Shown piece after piece: positions 43,911-52,800 of a DNA stretch of 64,000 nucleotides (position 1 is the stretch's first letter; every line of letters begins with the position of its first letter). A program made the position numbers and the translations under genes. Origin of the DNA: Hahella sp018986435 (lineage in GTDB: Bacteria; Pseudomonadota; Gammaproteobacteria; Pseudomonadales; Oleiphilaceae). The notes below the pieces were generated by a model that saw nothing but the letters and a program-made list of their open reading frames with translations, did no database searches and was not told the DNA's origin. The DNA is taken from positions 1,488,001 to 1,552,000 of the forward strand of contig NZ_CP192738.1 of the NCBI RefSeq assembly GCF_050749805.1, written 5' to 3'.

Positions 43911-45290
43911 ATGCACTTTGCAATGCCGGCGATAAATAATCTGCTTTCTGGTTCTCATCATGGTTCTGGCTCTGAAGCGTCTGAGAAGATGCGTCATGGC
44001 AAGGGCGTGGGCGGCAATGTCGCTGCATATGATTTCAGTTACTCCAGCACAGAAGTTTCCTATAGCCAAAGTGGCGGCGGTCGGGATTTTTCCGTTCGAG
44101 TTTTTGAAGCCAGGATGTCTGGGCGTCTCGCCAGCTTTGGGGTAAAGCCCGCTAATGATTCTTATCAGTCACAAGTCCCTACTCCCCAAGATGTCGCCAA
44201 CAAAGTCCTGGGCTTTGTAGAAAAGAGAATTGAAAACGCCGCCCGTAACGGCGCCTCGCCGGAAGATCTGGAAAGCCTGTTTGCTCAAGCCGCTGAAGGC
44301 GTTGATCGCGGATACGCAGAAGCGATGGAGGAATTGGACGCTCGCGGCTTGATCACGGATGAGCTGCAAGAAGATATCGATTCAGGATATCAGCTGATTC
44401 AGGATGGCTTGGCGGGACTGCGTGAGCGTTATCTGCCTTCAGACAGTCCCACTGACCCTCAGCCTCAAACGCAAGAGCCAGACGTGGTCTACGTGCCACC
44501 GGGATACGGCGAGCCGGATGTTATTTATGTGCCTGATGGGTATGGCGAGCCAGATGTCATTTACGTTCCAGATGGGTATAACGGCTCTCAGGGCTCAAAT
44601 TCAGATTCTGACGCCGACCCTTCTCAGACTGGCGGCGATGCGCCATCGCGCCTTGGCGGTATTGCAGAAGCGCTGTCCGCCAGACGGTCATCTCTTTATG
44701 CCGCGAATGTGGGTATAAACGTGCAGACTCAGGATGGCGATAACGTGCGCATTCGCATGGTGGAAGCATCCGGCTCACAAACCTCGCTGAATTATCGTCG
44801 CGGCGAAAATGGCGAAGCCATGCAGTTCTCCAGTAACAGCTTCAGAGTCGGCTCTTTTGAATTCTCCGTTGACGGCGAGCTGGATGAGGATGAATTGAAT
44901 GCGCTGGCGGATATGCTGCAGCAAGTTGAAGGGATTGCGGCCTCTTTCTTCGGCGGCGATATGGACGCAGCCTTTTCCGCGGCAATGGATATGAACGTAG
45001 ATGGCAGTGAAATAGCCAATTACGCCATCAACATGCGCAGCCTGCAGTATGAGCGTGTGGATACCGCTTACCGCCGTACTGAAGGCGCTGGCGACGCCTT
45101 CCAGTCTTTGGCGAAACACCGTGATATGTTGGCGGATTCCTTGAATAAAGCGTCTATGTTCGCTGACCCGGCGCGTCTGGTGCATGAGTTCCTGAGCCAG
45201 ATGCTGCAAACCCGTCAGGACGAGGCGCCCGCCTATCAGACACAGTACGTGGACTTCGCGAAAGAGTTGCTGGAGCGCATGTCCGCCTAA
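43911..45290 (+). CDS. DUF5610-like protein with short internal repeats
   Basis: 459 aa from ATG 43911 (or ATG 43923). No signal peptide or membrane segment is visible. The N-terminal ~170 residues are rich in Ser, Gly and acidic residues and include helices around 90-165. A linker holds three near-identical 12-residue repeats of the type EPDVIYVPDGYG (44475-44582 in DNA). The C-terminal ~200 residues carry a compact domain (YRRGENGEAMQFSSNSFRVG, helices to the end). The pattern suits the DUF5610 group seen in marine gammaproteobacteria; function unknown. It is closed by a terminator. Confidence 0.75.
   Translation: MHFAMPAINNLLSGSHHGSGSEASEKMRHGKGVGGNVAAYDFSYSSTEVSYSQSGGGRDFSVRVFEARMSGRLASFGVKPANDSYQSQVPTPQDVANKVLGFVEKRIENAARNGASPEDLESLFAQAAEGVDRGYAEAMEELDARGLITDELQEDIDSGYQLIQDGLAGLRERYLPSDSPTDPQPQTQEPDVVYVPPGYGEPDVIYVPDGYGEPDVIYVPDGYNGSQGSNSDSDADPSQTGGDAPSRLGGIAEALSARRSSLYAANVGINVQTQDGDNVRIRMVEASGSQTSLNYRRGENGEAMQFSSNSFRVGSFEFSVDGELDEDELNALADMLQQVEGIAASFFGGDMDAAFSAAMDMNVDGSEIANYAINMRSLQYERVDTAYRRTEGAGDAFQSLAKHRDMLADSLNKASMFADPARLVHEFLSQMLQTRQDEAPAYQTQYVDFAKELLERMSA
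44475..44582 (+). repeat. Three tandem 36-bp repeats inside the DUF5610-like gene
   Basis: Each 36-bp unit codes for EPDV(V/I)YVP(P/D)GY(G/N). The DNA units differ at several third codon positions while the protein repeat is kept, which suggests selection on the protein rather than recent copying. Confidence 0.85.
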
Positions 45291-45309
45291 GCGAAATTCG
45301 TCTTTTACT

Positions 45310-45343
45310 ACGGCGCAGTTTAACCAAGCTGCGCCGTTTGCGT
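45310..45343 (+). terminator. Terminator after the DUF5610-like gene
   Basis: ACGGCGCAG pairs with CTGCGCCGT (9 bp) across loop TTTAACCAAG, followed by TTGCGTTTT. It is 20 bp after the stop. Confidence 0.8.
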
Positions 45344-45512
45344 TTTAAGCCCCCCCACCGTTCATCTCTATATGTAAAATTGCGCATTCCATAATCTACA
45401 GGGCCGTTTTTTACCCCGCAGGTTCTATGGTAGAGTACGCAGCTCAGCCTTTTGCGCGCAATTCAGTCATCGCGCGGGTCTCACTATCGAAATCACCCAG
45501 AACGGAACAGGT

Positions 45513-48143
45513 ATGAAGAGTTCAGAAATACGCAGCGCCTTTTTAAAGTATTTTCAGCGTAACGGGCACGAAGTTGTCGCCAGTAGTTCGCTGGTTCCGG
45601 CGGATGATCCTACATTGCTGTTCACTAACGCCGGTATGAATCAGTTCAAAGACGTGTTTCTGGGCAAGGATAAGCGTAATTATGACCGGGCGACCACTTC
45701 GCAAAAGTGCGTGCGCGCAGGCGGCAAGCACAACGACCTGGAGAATGTCGGGTATACCGCTCGTCACCACACATTCTTCGAGATGCTGGGCAACTTCAGC
45801 TTTGGCGACTACTTCAAGCGCGAAGCGATCAATTACGCATGGGAATTCTTGACTTCATCGGACTGGCTCAACATCGATAAGAGCAAGTTGACCGTAACGG
45901 TTTACGCCTCCGATGGCGAATCCTACGATATCTGGGCCAATGAAATTGGCGTGCCGAAAGAGCGCATTATACGCATCGGCGATAACAAGGGCGCGCCCTA
46001 TGCGTCGGACAACTTCTGGCAGATGGGCGACACCGGCCCCTGCGGCCCATGTACCGAAATTTTCTACGACCACGGACCGCACATCGCGGGTGGGCCTCCT
46101 GGCAGCCCGGATGAAGATGGCGACCGCTTCATTGAAATCTGGAACGTGGTTTTCATGCAGTTCAATCGCACCGCTGATGGCGAGATGCATCCGCTTCCCA
46201 AGCCGTCTGTGGACACAGGGATGGGCCTTGAGCGCATCTCTGCCTTGATGCAAGGCGTGCACTCCAACTACGAGATTGATCTTTTCCAGGAGCTGTTAGT
46301 CGAAGCTTCCAAGGTGCTTGGCGGCGCCTCTACAGAGGAGCCAGCGCTGCGGGTTATCGCTGACCATATTCGTTCCAGCTCGTTCCTGATCGCTGATGGC
46401 GTGTTGCCTGAGAATATCGGGCGTGGTTCCGTATTGCGCCGTATTATTCGTCGCGCTGCACGCTACGGCAACAAAGTGGGTGCGACTGAGCCATTCTTGC
46501 ATAAATTGGTCGCTAAGCTCGTGGCGTTAATGGGAGATGCTTATCCAGAGCTGAAATCCTCTCAAAGCAAAATTGAAAAGACACTGCTATTGGAAGAAGA
46601 GCAGTTCGCCAAAACTTTGGACAAGGGCTTGCGCTTGCTCGAACAGGAGCTAGAGCAACTCAAGGGCTCCATCATCCCAGGTAAAACGATCTTTACTCTT
46701 TATGATACCTATGGATTTCCGGTGGAGCTGACCAACGATATCGCCAGAGAAAGAAGCTTGGCGATGGATATGGACGGCTACGAAGTAGAGATGGAAGCTC
46801 AACGTAAGCGCGCGCGTGACGCAGGATCTTTTGGGATGGATTACAACGCTGGTCTGAACATAGAGGCGTCCTCTGAATTCACGGGTTACACCGAGCTTGC
46901 TGGCAGCTATAAGGTGCTGGCCTTGTTCGCCGGTTCAGATAAGTCTGACGCTCTGACTGCTGGTCAGCAAGGCGTAGTTGTGCTGGATAAGACGCCGTTT
47001 TACGCAGAGTCGGGCGGTCAGGTGGGCGATACCGGCGTGCTGAAAACCGATACCGGTGTTTTTATCGTTAAAGACACCAAAAAAGAAGGTTCGGCGATTG
47101 TGCATATTGGCGCGGTCTCTGAAGGTGAGATCAAAGCGGATCAAACCGCAACGGCGGAAGTGGATCGTCACAAGCGTAAAGCCACGGCTCTCAATCACTC
47201 TGCTACGCACTTATTACATGCCGCTTTACGTAAAGTATTGGGAGATCATGTCGCCCAGAAAGGCTCCTTGGTGGACCCTGAGCGTTTGCGTTTTGACTTC
47301 GCGCACTTTGAGCCGATGACGCAGGAGCAGATTCGTCAGGTGGAATCCATCGTTAATGCACAGATTCGCGCTAATACGCCGGTTTCAACGGAAGTTATGG
47401 GAATGGATGCTGCGCGTGAACGTGGCGCTATGGCGCTGTTCGGTGAAAAGTATGGCGATACCGTGCGTGTTCTGGCGATGGGCGAAAGCGACTTCTCCAT
47501 CGAACTGTGTGGCGGCACTCACGTCGAGCGCACTGGCGATATCGGTATGTTTGTCGTTACCAGCGAAGCGGGAACAGCCGCTGGCGTGCGTCGTATTGAG
47601 GCGTTGACGGGGCAGCCTGCGGAGAACTGGGTGCAGTCCGGTGATGCATTGTTGCGTGATATCGCCGCGCTGGTTAAAGGCAATCGCGAAACAGCGGCGG
47701 ATAAAGTCCGCGCTCTGATTGAACGATCCCGTCAATTAGAGAAAGAAGTGGACCAGGTTAAAGCCAAACTAGCTAGTTCCGCGGGCAGCGATCTGGCTGC
47801 TTCTGCGGTAGAGGTAAAAGGCCTCAAAGTGCTTGCCGCCAAGTTAGATGGCGTTGATCGCAAGGCGTTGATGGATACCGTCGATCAATTGAAAAACAAG
47901 TTGGGGCAAGCGGTTGTGCTGCTGGCGTCTGTTGAAGATGGTAAGGCTTCCTTGGTGGCGGGCGTCACCAAAGCGGAATCTGCGAAAGTAAAAGCCGGAG
48001 ATCTGGTGAAAATGGTAGCTGAGCAACTGGGCGGCAAAGGCGGCGGACGTCCGGACATGGCCCAGGGCGGCGGCGTGGAGCTGGATAAGCTTGATGCGGC
48101 GTTAGCCTCTGTTAATGCGTGGGTGGAAGAGCAACTGGGTTAA
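45513..48143 (+). CDS. alaS: Alanine-tRNA ligase
   Basis: 876 aa, the usual length. Class II synthetase. Motif regions include TSQKCVRAGGKHNDLENVG and RHHTFFEMLGNFSFGDYFK near the N-terminus. The editing domain has the zinc ligands HxxxH (SATHLLHA) and CGGTHVERTG. The C-terminal oligomerisation and tRNA-binding part ends with GGKGGGRPDMAQGGG. It belongs to the conserved alaS-lysC-csrA-tRNA group. A 222-bp upstream region probably holds its promoter. Confidence 0.98.
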   Translation: MKSSEIRSAFLKYFQRNGHEVVASSSLVPADDPTLLFTNAGMNQFKDVFLGKDKRNYDRATTSQKCVRAGGKHNDLENVGYTARHHTFFEMLGNFSFGDYFKREAINYAWEFLTSSDWLNIDKSKLTVTVYASDGESYDIWANEIGVPKERIIRIGDNKGAPYASDNFWQMGDTGPCGPCTEIFYDHGPHIAGGPPGSPDEDGDRFIEIWNVVFMQFNRTADGEMHPLPKPSVDTGMGLERISALMQGVHSNYEIDLFQELLVEASKVLGGASTEEPALRVIADHIRSSSFLIADGVLPENIGRGSVLRRIIRRAARYGNKVGATEPFLHKLVAKLVALMGDAYPELKSSQSKIEKTLLLEEEQFAKTLDKGLRLLEQELEQLKGSIIPGKTIFTLYDTYGFPVELTNDIARERSLAMDMDGYEVEMEAQRKRARDAGSFGMDYNAGLNIEASSEFTGYTELAGSYKVLALFAGSDKSDALTAGQQGVVVLDKTPFYAESGGQVGDTGVLKTDTGVFIVKDTKKEGSAIVHIGAVSEGEIKADQTATAEVDRHKRKATALNHSATHLLHAALRKVLGDHVAQKGSLVDPERLRFDFAHFEPMTQEQIRQVESIVNAQIRANTPVSTEVMGMDAARERGAMALFGEKYGDTVRVLAMGESDFSIELCGGTHVERTGDIGMFVVTSEAGTAAGVRRIEALTGQPAENWVQSGDALLRDIAALVKGNRETAADKVRALIERSRQLEKEVDQVKAKLASSAGSDLAASAVEVKGLKVLAAKLDGVDRKALMDTVDQLKNKLGQAVVLLASVEDGKASLVAGVTKAESAKVKAGDLVKMVAEQLGGKGGGRPDMAQGGGVELDKLDAALASVNAWVEEQLG

Positions 48144-48263
48144 TTCCGCGCATTCGAAAGACGAAGGCAGGGAGAATATGCGGGCGCGCCTAGGCGACGC
48201 CCCGAGCAAAGGGAAGTGTGTGACGAAAAAATGTAATTACTAAGACGGAAAGATAGAAACATT

Positions 48264-49490
48264 ATGGCCCTACTGGTTCAAAAGTTCGGAGGCACTTCTG
48301 TCGGTAGCGTGGAGCGTATCGAGAAGGTCGCGGACAAAGTAAAAAAGTTTAGAGAAGAAGGTCATGACTTGGTGGTGGTGGTGTCGGCGATGTCCGGCGA
48401 AACCAACCGGCTGATCGGGCTGGCCAAGGACATAATGGATGAGCCGACTCCAAGAGAGTTGGACGTTCTGGTCTCCACCGGCGAGCAAGTGACCATAGCG
48501 CTGCTTTGTATGGCGCTGCACAAGCGCGGCTGCGAAGCGCGTTCATATACTGGCGGACAGGTCCGCATTCTTACGGATAACGCCCACACTAAGGCCCGCA
48601 TCCTTGAAATTGACGAAAACAATATTCGCGCTGATCTGGATGCAGGTCGTGTGGTTGTCGTCGCGGGCTTCCAGGGCGAAGACGAGAGCGGCAATATCAC
48701 CACGCTTGGCCGCGGCGGCTCGGATACCACCGGCGTTGCTCTGGCGGCGGCGTTAAAGGCGGATGAGTGCCAGATTTATACCGACGTGGATGGCGTTTAC
48801 ACCACTGATCCGCGCGTCGTGGACAGCGCGCGCAGACTCGACAGTATTACCTTTGAGGAAATGCTGGAAATGGCGAGCCTGGGCTCCAAAGTTTTGCAAA
48901 TACGCTCGGTGGAGTTCGCCGGCAAATATAACGTTCCCTTACGTGTCCTTTCATCGTTTGAAGACGGTCCGGGCACGCTGATAACAACAGAGGATGATGA
49001 GAATATGGAGCAACCCATAGTATCGGGCATAGCTTTCAACCGCGATGAAGCCAAACTGACCGTATCCGGCGTGCCGGATATCCCTGGCGTGGCGTCAAAG
49101 ATCCTTAAACCGATCAGCGACGCTAACATTGAGGTGGATATGATCGTGCAGAACGTGGGTGAGGATAATCACACCGACTTCACTTTCACTGTGCACCGCA
49201 ATGACTTCAACAAGGCCAAAGCGATCCTTGAGAAGCTCTGTAAGGAGCTTGAGGCCAGAGAGGTGAAGGGGGATAGCAAGATCGCCAAAGTCTCCATCGT
49301 CGGCGTTGGCATGCGTTCTCATGCAGGCGTCGCCACCACGATGTTTGAAGCGCTTTCCAAAGAAGGCATCAACATCCAAATGATCTCCACTTCTGAGATC
49401 AAAGTTTCTGTCGTGATCGATGAAAAATATCTGGAATTGGCGGTTAGAAGCCTGCACGGCGCTTTCGAATTGAGCGAAAAACCGGCGTAA
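48264..49490 (+). CDS. lysC: Aspartate kinase
   Basis: 408 aa. It phosphorylates aspartate, the first step towards lysine, threonine and methionine. The N-terminal kinase motif VQKFGGTSVGS and the TLGRGGSDTTGVALA segment are intact. Two ACT-type regulatory domains follow (DIPGVASKILKPISDANIEVDMIVQNV and the SHAGVATTMFEALS block) for feedback inhibition, probably by lysine or threonine. Its place between alaS and csrA is as in Pseudomonas. A terminator follows. Confidence 0.97.
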   Translation: MALLVQKFGGTSVGSVERIEKVADKVKKFREEGHDLVVVVSAMSGETNRLIGLAKDIMDEPTPRELDVLVSTGEQVTIALLCMALHKRGCEARSYTGGQVRILTDNAHTKARILEIDENNIRADLDAGRVVVVAGFQGEDESGNITTLGRGGSDTTGVALAAALKADECQIYTDVDGVYTTDPRVVDSARRLDSITFEEMLEMASLGSKVLQIRSVEFAGKYNVPLRVLSSFEDGPGTLITTEDDENMEQPIVSGIAFNRDEAKLTVSGVPDIPGVASKILKPISDANIEVDMIVQNVGEDNHTDFTFTVHRNDFNKAKAILEKLCKELEAREVKGDSKIAKVSIVGVGMRSHAGVATTMFEALSKEGINIQMISTSEIKVSVVIDEKYLELAVRSLHGAFELSEKPA

Positions 49491-49602
49491 TTTTGGATAA
49501 AACATTGGCTTTTGCCTGGAAATAACTAAAATAGGCGACCTGTGTGATGCAGGTCGCACGTAAATATAGAAAAAGATCAACCGGAATCCGCAATTTCTTA
49601 AC

Positions 49603-49624
49603 GACGGTTATTAACCGTCCTTTT
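49603..49624 (+). terminator. Terminator after lysC
   Basis: GACGGTT-ATT-AACCGTC followed by CTTTT. It is about 110 bp after the lysC stop. A second hairpin (GCGACCTG/CAGGTCGC, ~49534-49556) lies nearer the stop without a T run. Confidence 0.7.
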
Positions 49625-49675
49625 AAAAATCGGATTCTCGATAATAATAAAAAAGTGCAGTAGGTTGACGAAGGG

Positions 49676-49701
49676 CTTGTAGAGCGCAGTAAATCTACAA
49701 G
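49676..49701. repeat. 8-bp inverted repeat before csrA
   Basis: CTTGTAGA (49676-49683) and TCTACAAG (49694-49701) are perfect complements with a 10-nt spacer. It lies about 55 bp before the csrA start, so it may be an operator or a leader hairpin. A possible -35 TTGACG (49665-49670) is just upstream. Confidence 0.5.
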
Positions 49702-49754
49702 TAATCGACAATTAGGTCATTTTTTGGAATAGGTCGTTCTTTAAGGAGAATAAG

Positions 49755-49958
49755 ATGCTAATCTTAACCCGCCGTGTAGGCGAAACTCTGATGGTTGGTG
49801 ATGATGTAACCGTTACCGTTCTGGGGGTGAAGGGTAATCAGGTGCGTATCGGCGTTAATGCGCCGAAAGAAGTAGCTGTACACCGCGAAGAAATTTATCA
49901 GCGTATCCAGCGTGAGAAGTCTGCTCAGGCTGGCGAGTCGGACCATCAGGACGATTAA
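49755..49958 (+). CDS. csrA: Carbon storage regulator CsrA (RsmA)
   Basis: 67 aa with the family start MLILTRRVGETLMVGDDVTV. CsrA is an RNA-binding dimer that blocks or aids translation by binding GGA sites in leaders. The RNA-contact residues Leu4 and Arg6-Arg7 at the start and the VAVHREEIYQRI strand-helix near residue 40 are intact. An AAGGAG ribosome site precedes ATG 49755. It sits between lysC and tRNA-Ser, the standard place. It may regulate the flagellar genes at 54-64 kb, known from other species. Confidence 0.98.
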   Translation: MLILTRRVGETLMVGDDVTVTVLGVKGNQVRIGVNAPKEVAVHREEIYQRIQREKSAQAGESDHQDD

Positions 49959-50011
49959 TTGACGGTACCACAAACTTTTTTTGAATAAGGACTATCATTC
50001 TTAAAATTTTG

Positions 50012-50020
50012 TGGTACTAT
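50012..50020 (+). promoter_or_regulatory. tRNA cluster promoter, extended -10
   Basis: TG-G-TACTAT (50012-50020) is an extended -10 element. It is followed by the GC-rich ACGCCCCGC discriminator typical of stable RNA promoters, 15 bp before tRNA-Ser. The -35 is weak. Confidence 0.6.
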
Positions 50021-50035
50021 ACGCCCCGCTTTTGC

Positions 50036-50125
50036 GGAGAGATGGCCGAGAGGCTGAAGGCGCGCCCCTGCTAAGGGCGTATGGGGGAAACCTCATCGAG
50101 GGTTCGAATCCCTCTCTCTCCGCCA
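50036..50125 (+). tRNA. tRNA-Ser(GCT)
   Basis: 90 nt including an encoded CCA. The acceptor stem GGAGAGA pairs with TCTCTCC. Anticodon GCT sits in CCCCTGCTAAGGG. The long variable arm typical of Ser tRNAs is present, and the T-loop reads GGTTCGAATCC. Confidence 0.97.
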
Positions 50126-50142
50126 CTTTAAGTTTTTGATGC

Positions 50143-50219
50143 GCGCTCGTAGCTCAGCTGGATAGAGTACCTGGCTACGAACCAGGCGGTCGGAGGTTCG
50201 AATCCTCCCGAGCGCGCCA
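50143..50219 (+). tRNA. tRNA-Arg(ACG), copy 1
   Basis: 77 nt with encoded CCA. Acceptor stem GCGCTCG pairs with CGAGCGC. The anticodon stem CCTGG-CTACGAA-CCAGG gives ACG. The D-arm TAGCTCAG and T-arm GGTTCGAATCC are standard. Confidence 0.97.
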
Positions 50220-50249
50220 TTTAAAAACCTTAAGTTGTCAATTTGTTGC

Positions 50250-50326
50250 GCGCTCGTAGCTCAGCTGGATAGAGTACCTGGCTACGAACCAGGCGGTCGG
50301 AGGTTCGAATCCTCCCGAGCGCGCCA
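50250..50326 (+). tRNA. tRNA-Arg(ACG), copy 2
   Basis: Identical to copy 1 over all 77 nt and separated by a 30-bp spacer that differs. The two extra bases GC before the gene are also shared, so duplication took a little upstream DNA. Confidence 0.97.
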
Positions 50327-50690
50327 TCTCTTAACTGTTTTTGCAGTATCTAAAACAGTAGATGTTAGGAAGCCAATCGCGGCTTCAAAATAAGATGTCT
50401 ACGAACCAAGCTTCTTAGTTTTCGATCCAGTTCAATTCCTTCTCGTCAATGCCGTTTTTCTTCACCGGCGCATCATTGTTTTTCAAGCTATGGTGTTGAG
50501 TTCTCAGTTTTTTTAGGATTTTTCGTCAATAGGGGAAAACCGAAGTTTTACGGTTGCGCACCCCTGGTTTTATCGGTATCTTACGCAAGATTTGCCGCCG
50601 AGAAGCGGCCCTGCGTTTGTTCTTTAAGCACATGGAATGCCTCTTCGTTGGCGTCTTCATGCTGGTATATCAAAGACAGGTATCGATCAT
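50327..50690. other. Intergenic stretch after the tRNA genes
   Basis: 364 bp. It holds ACTGTTTT/AAAACAGT (about 50334-50360), a GAAGCC/GGCTTC hairpin (50370-50387), a short tRNA-Arg-like piece (50399-50411), and GCCGC/GCGGC. No open reading frame with a ribosome site was found before the oadG start. Confidence 0.5.
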
Positions 50691-50939
50691 ATGAATGAGC
50701 TTTTTCAGCAGGCGGTCACCCTGATGGTAGCGGGAATGGGATTCGTATTCGTATTCCTGGCTATACTGGTCGGCGCAACCAATTTGATGTCGAAAGTCGT
50801 CAATCGCCTGGCGCCGGAAATTCAGGTAGTCCCCCCTCCCACCGCAGGCAATCCCACGCCGCCTCCGAATAACAATAACGACACGATGGCTGTTATCGCA
50901 GCCGCAATCGCTAAACACCGTTCACGCCACAAGAAGTGA
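50691..50939 (+). CDS. oadG: Oxaloacetate decarboxylase gamma chain
   Basis: 82 aa from ATG 50691; an upstream in-frame start at 50637 adds 18 residues without a better ribosome site. One N-terminal membrane helix (TLMVAGMGFVFVFLAILVG) is followed by a Pro/Asn-rich tail. The C-terminal His/Arg-rich end (KHRSRHKK) fits a zinc-holding tail. OadG assembles the Na+-pumping decarboxylase complex with OadA and OadB. Confidence 0.9.
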   Translation: MNELFQQAVTLMVAGMGFVFVFLAILVGATNLMSKVVNRLAPEIQVVPPPTAGNPTPPPNNNNDTMAVIAAAIAKHRSRHKK

Positions 50940-50981
50940 ACGCAAGGAAATTCGCGAGAGTAAACGAAAGGCTAATAACCC

Positions 50982-52787
50982 ATGACAACAACGAAAAAAC
51001 CACTAGGTATTACGGACGTAATATTGCGTGATGCGCATCAGTCGCTGCTGGCCACGCGCATGCGTTTAGACGACATGCTCCCCATTGCCGAGAAGCTTGA
51101 TCAAGTCGGCTATTGGTCCATTGAGTCCTGGGGCGGGGCGACTTTCGACTCCTGTATCCGCTATCTGGGGGAAGATCCATGGGAACGCATTCGCGAATTG
51201 AAAAAAGTGATGCCAAACACGCCTCAGCAAATGTTGCTGCGTGGGCAAAACCTGCTTGGCTACAGACATTACGCTGACGATGTTGTCGAACGCTTTGTAG
51301 ACCGCGCTGCGGCTAACGGCGTTGACGTATTCCGTGTCTTCGACGCGATGAACGATCCTCGAAACCTCGAGACCGCGATCAAAGCAGTGCTGAAAGTCGG
51401 CAAACATGCGCAGGGCACCTTGTCCTACACCGTCAGTCCCGTGCATACAATTGATATGTGGGTGGAGCTGGCCAAGAAAATTGAGAGCATGGGCGCGAAT
51501 TCTATCGCCATTAAAGACATGGCGGGCCTGTTGAAGCCCTACGTGGCGTTTGAGTTGGTCAGCCGTCTGAAGAAAGAATGCTCCGTGCCTATTCATATGC
51601 ATTGTCACGCCACCACTGGCATGTCCACGGCTACAGCGCTTAAAGCGGCGGAAGCGGGCATCGACAATGTAGACACCGCCATCTCTTCCATGAGCATGAC
51701 CTACGGCCATTCACCCACCGAGGCGCTGGTCGCAATTCTGGAGGAGACAGACCGCGATACAGGTCTGAATATCAATCTTCTGGAAGAAATCGCCGGTTAC
51801 TTCAGAGAAGTGCGTAAGAAATACGTCAAGTTTGAAGGCAGCCTGAGAGGTGTGGATTCCCGCATCCTGGTGGCGCAGGTTCCTGGCGGTATGCTTACTA
51901 ACATGGAAAACCAGCTGCGTGAGCAGGGCGCTATCGATAAGCTGGACGCAGTGCTGGAAGAGATTCCACGCGTGCGCAAAGACCTCGGTTTTATTCCCCT
52001 GGTGACGCCCACGTCGCAAATCGTCGGCACTCAGGCGGTACTGAATGTACTGACGGGCGAGCGCTATAAATCCATCGCCAAAGAAACGGCTGGCGTGTTG
52101 AAAGGGGAGTATGGTTCAGCGCCGGCTCCGTTCAATGCTGAACTGCAGGCCAGGGTCTTGGAAGGCGCTCAGCCTATCACCTGTCGCCCCGCCGACTTGA
52201 TAGAACCTGAAATGGATAAATTGACGGATGAGCTGAAGAAGCTGGCGTCCGAGAAAGGCGTGAAGTTGGCGGCGCAAGCAGTCGACGATGTGCTGACCTA
52301 TGCGTTGTTCCCGCAAGTGGGCCTGAAATTCCTGGAGAATCGCGGCAACCCTGCGGCGTTTGAGCCGGTTCCCAGCGCTGACGACCTCAAGCCTGCCGCC
52401 CCTGCGGCTAAAACTGCGGCGCCTGCAGGCGGCCCAGAGGTGTACACCATCGTTGTTAACGGTCAGACCTATGTGGCGCAAGTATCAGAAGGCGGCGATA
52501 TTACTCAGGTCGCGGCTGTCGGAGCGGCTCCCGCTCCTGTTTCCGCAGCGCCGGCTCCTGCGCCAACTGGCGGAGGCGAGCCTATCCCTGCGCCATTGGG
52601 CGGAACTATCCTGCGTCTGGTCGTACAGGCGGGGCAAACCGTTCAGGAAGGCGACGTGCTGCTATACCTGGAAGCGATGAAGATGGAGACGGAAATCCGT
52701 GCGCCGAAAGCCGGACATGTCGCCAGCATCGATGTCAAAGTGGGCGATGCGGTCTCCGTCGGCCAGTCTCTCTTGAAACTGGCTTAA
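50982..52787 (+). CDS. oadA: Oxaloacetate decarboxylase alpha chain
   Basis: 601 aa. Carboxyltransferase domain with DVILRDAHQSLLATRM and the metal-binding HMHCHATTG. An Ala/Pro-rich linker follows (to ~525). The C-terminal biotin domain has EAMKMETE with the biotinyl Lys at 567. OadA transfers CO2 from oxaloacetate to its biotin, which OadB then releases. The gene is 42 bp after oadG and 13 bp before oadB. Confidence 0.97.
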   Translation: MTTTKKPLGITDVILRDAHQSLLATRMRLDDMLPIAEKLDQVGYWSIESWGGATFDSCIRYLGEDPWERIRELKKVMPNTPQQMLLRGQNLLGYRHYADDVVERFVDRAAANGVDVFRVFDAMNDPRNLETAIKAVLKVGKHAQGTLSYTVSPVHTIDMWVELAKKIESMGANSIAIKDMAGLLKPYVAFELVSRLKKECSVPIHMHCHATTGMSTATALKAAEAGIDNVDTAISSMSMTYGHSPTEALVAILEETDRDTGLNINLLEEIAGYFREVRKKYVKFEGSLRGVDSRILVAQVPGGMLTNMENQLREQGAIDKLDAVLEEIPRVRKDLGFIPLVTPTSQIVGTQAVLNVLTGERYKSIAKETAGVLKGEYGSAPAPFNAELQARVLEGAQPITCRPADLIEPEMDKLTDELKKLASEKGVKLAAQAVDDVLTYALFPQVGLKFLENRGNPAAFEPVPSADDLKPAAPAAKTAAPAGGPEVYTIVVNGQTYVAQVSEGGDITQVAAVGAAPAPVSAAPAPAPTGGGEPIPAPLGGTILRLVVQAGQTVQEGDVLLYLEAMKMETEIRAPKAGHVASIDVKVGDAVSVGQSLLKLA

Positions 52788-52800
52788 GAGGTAGCGTTGT

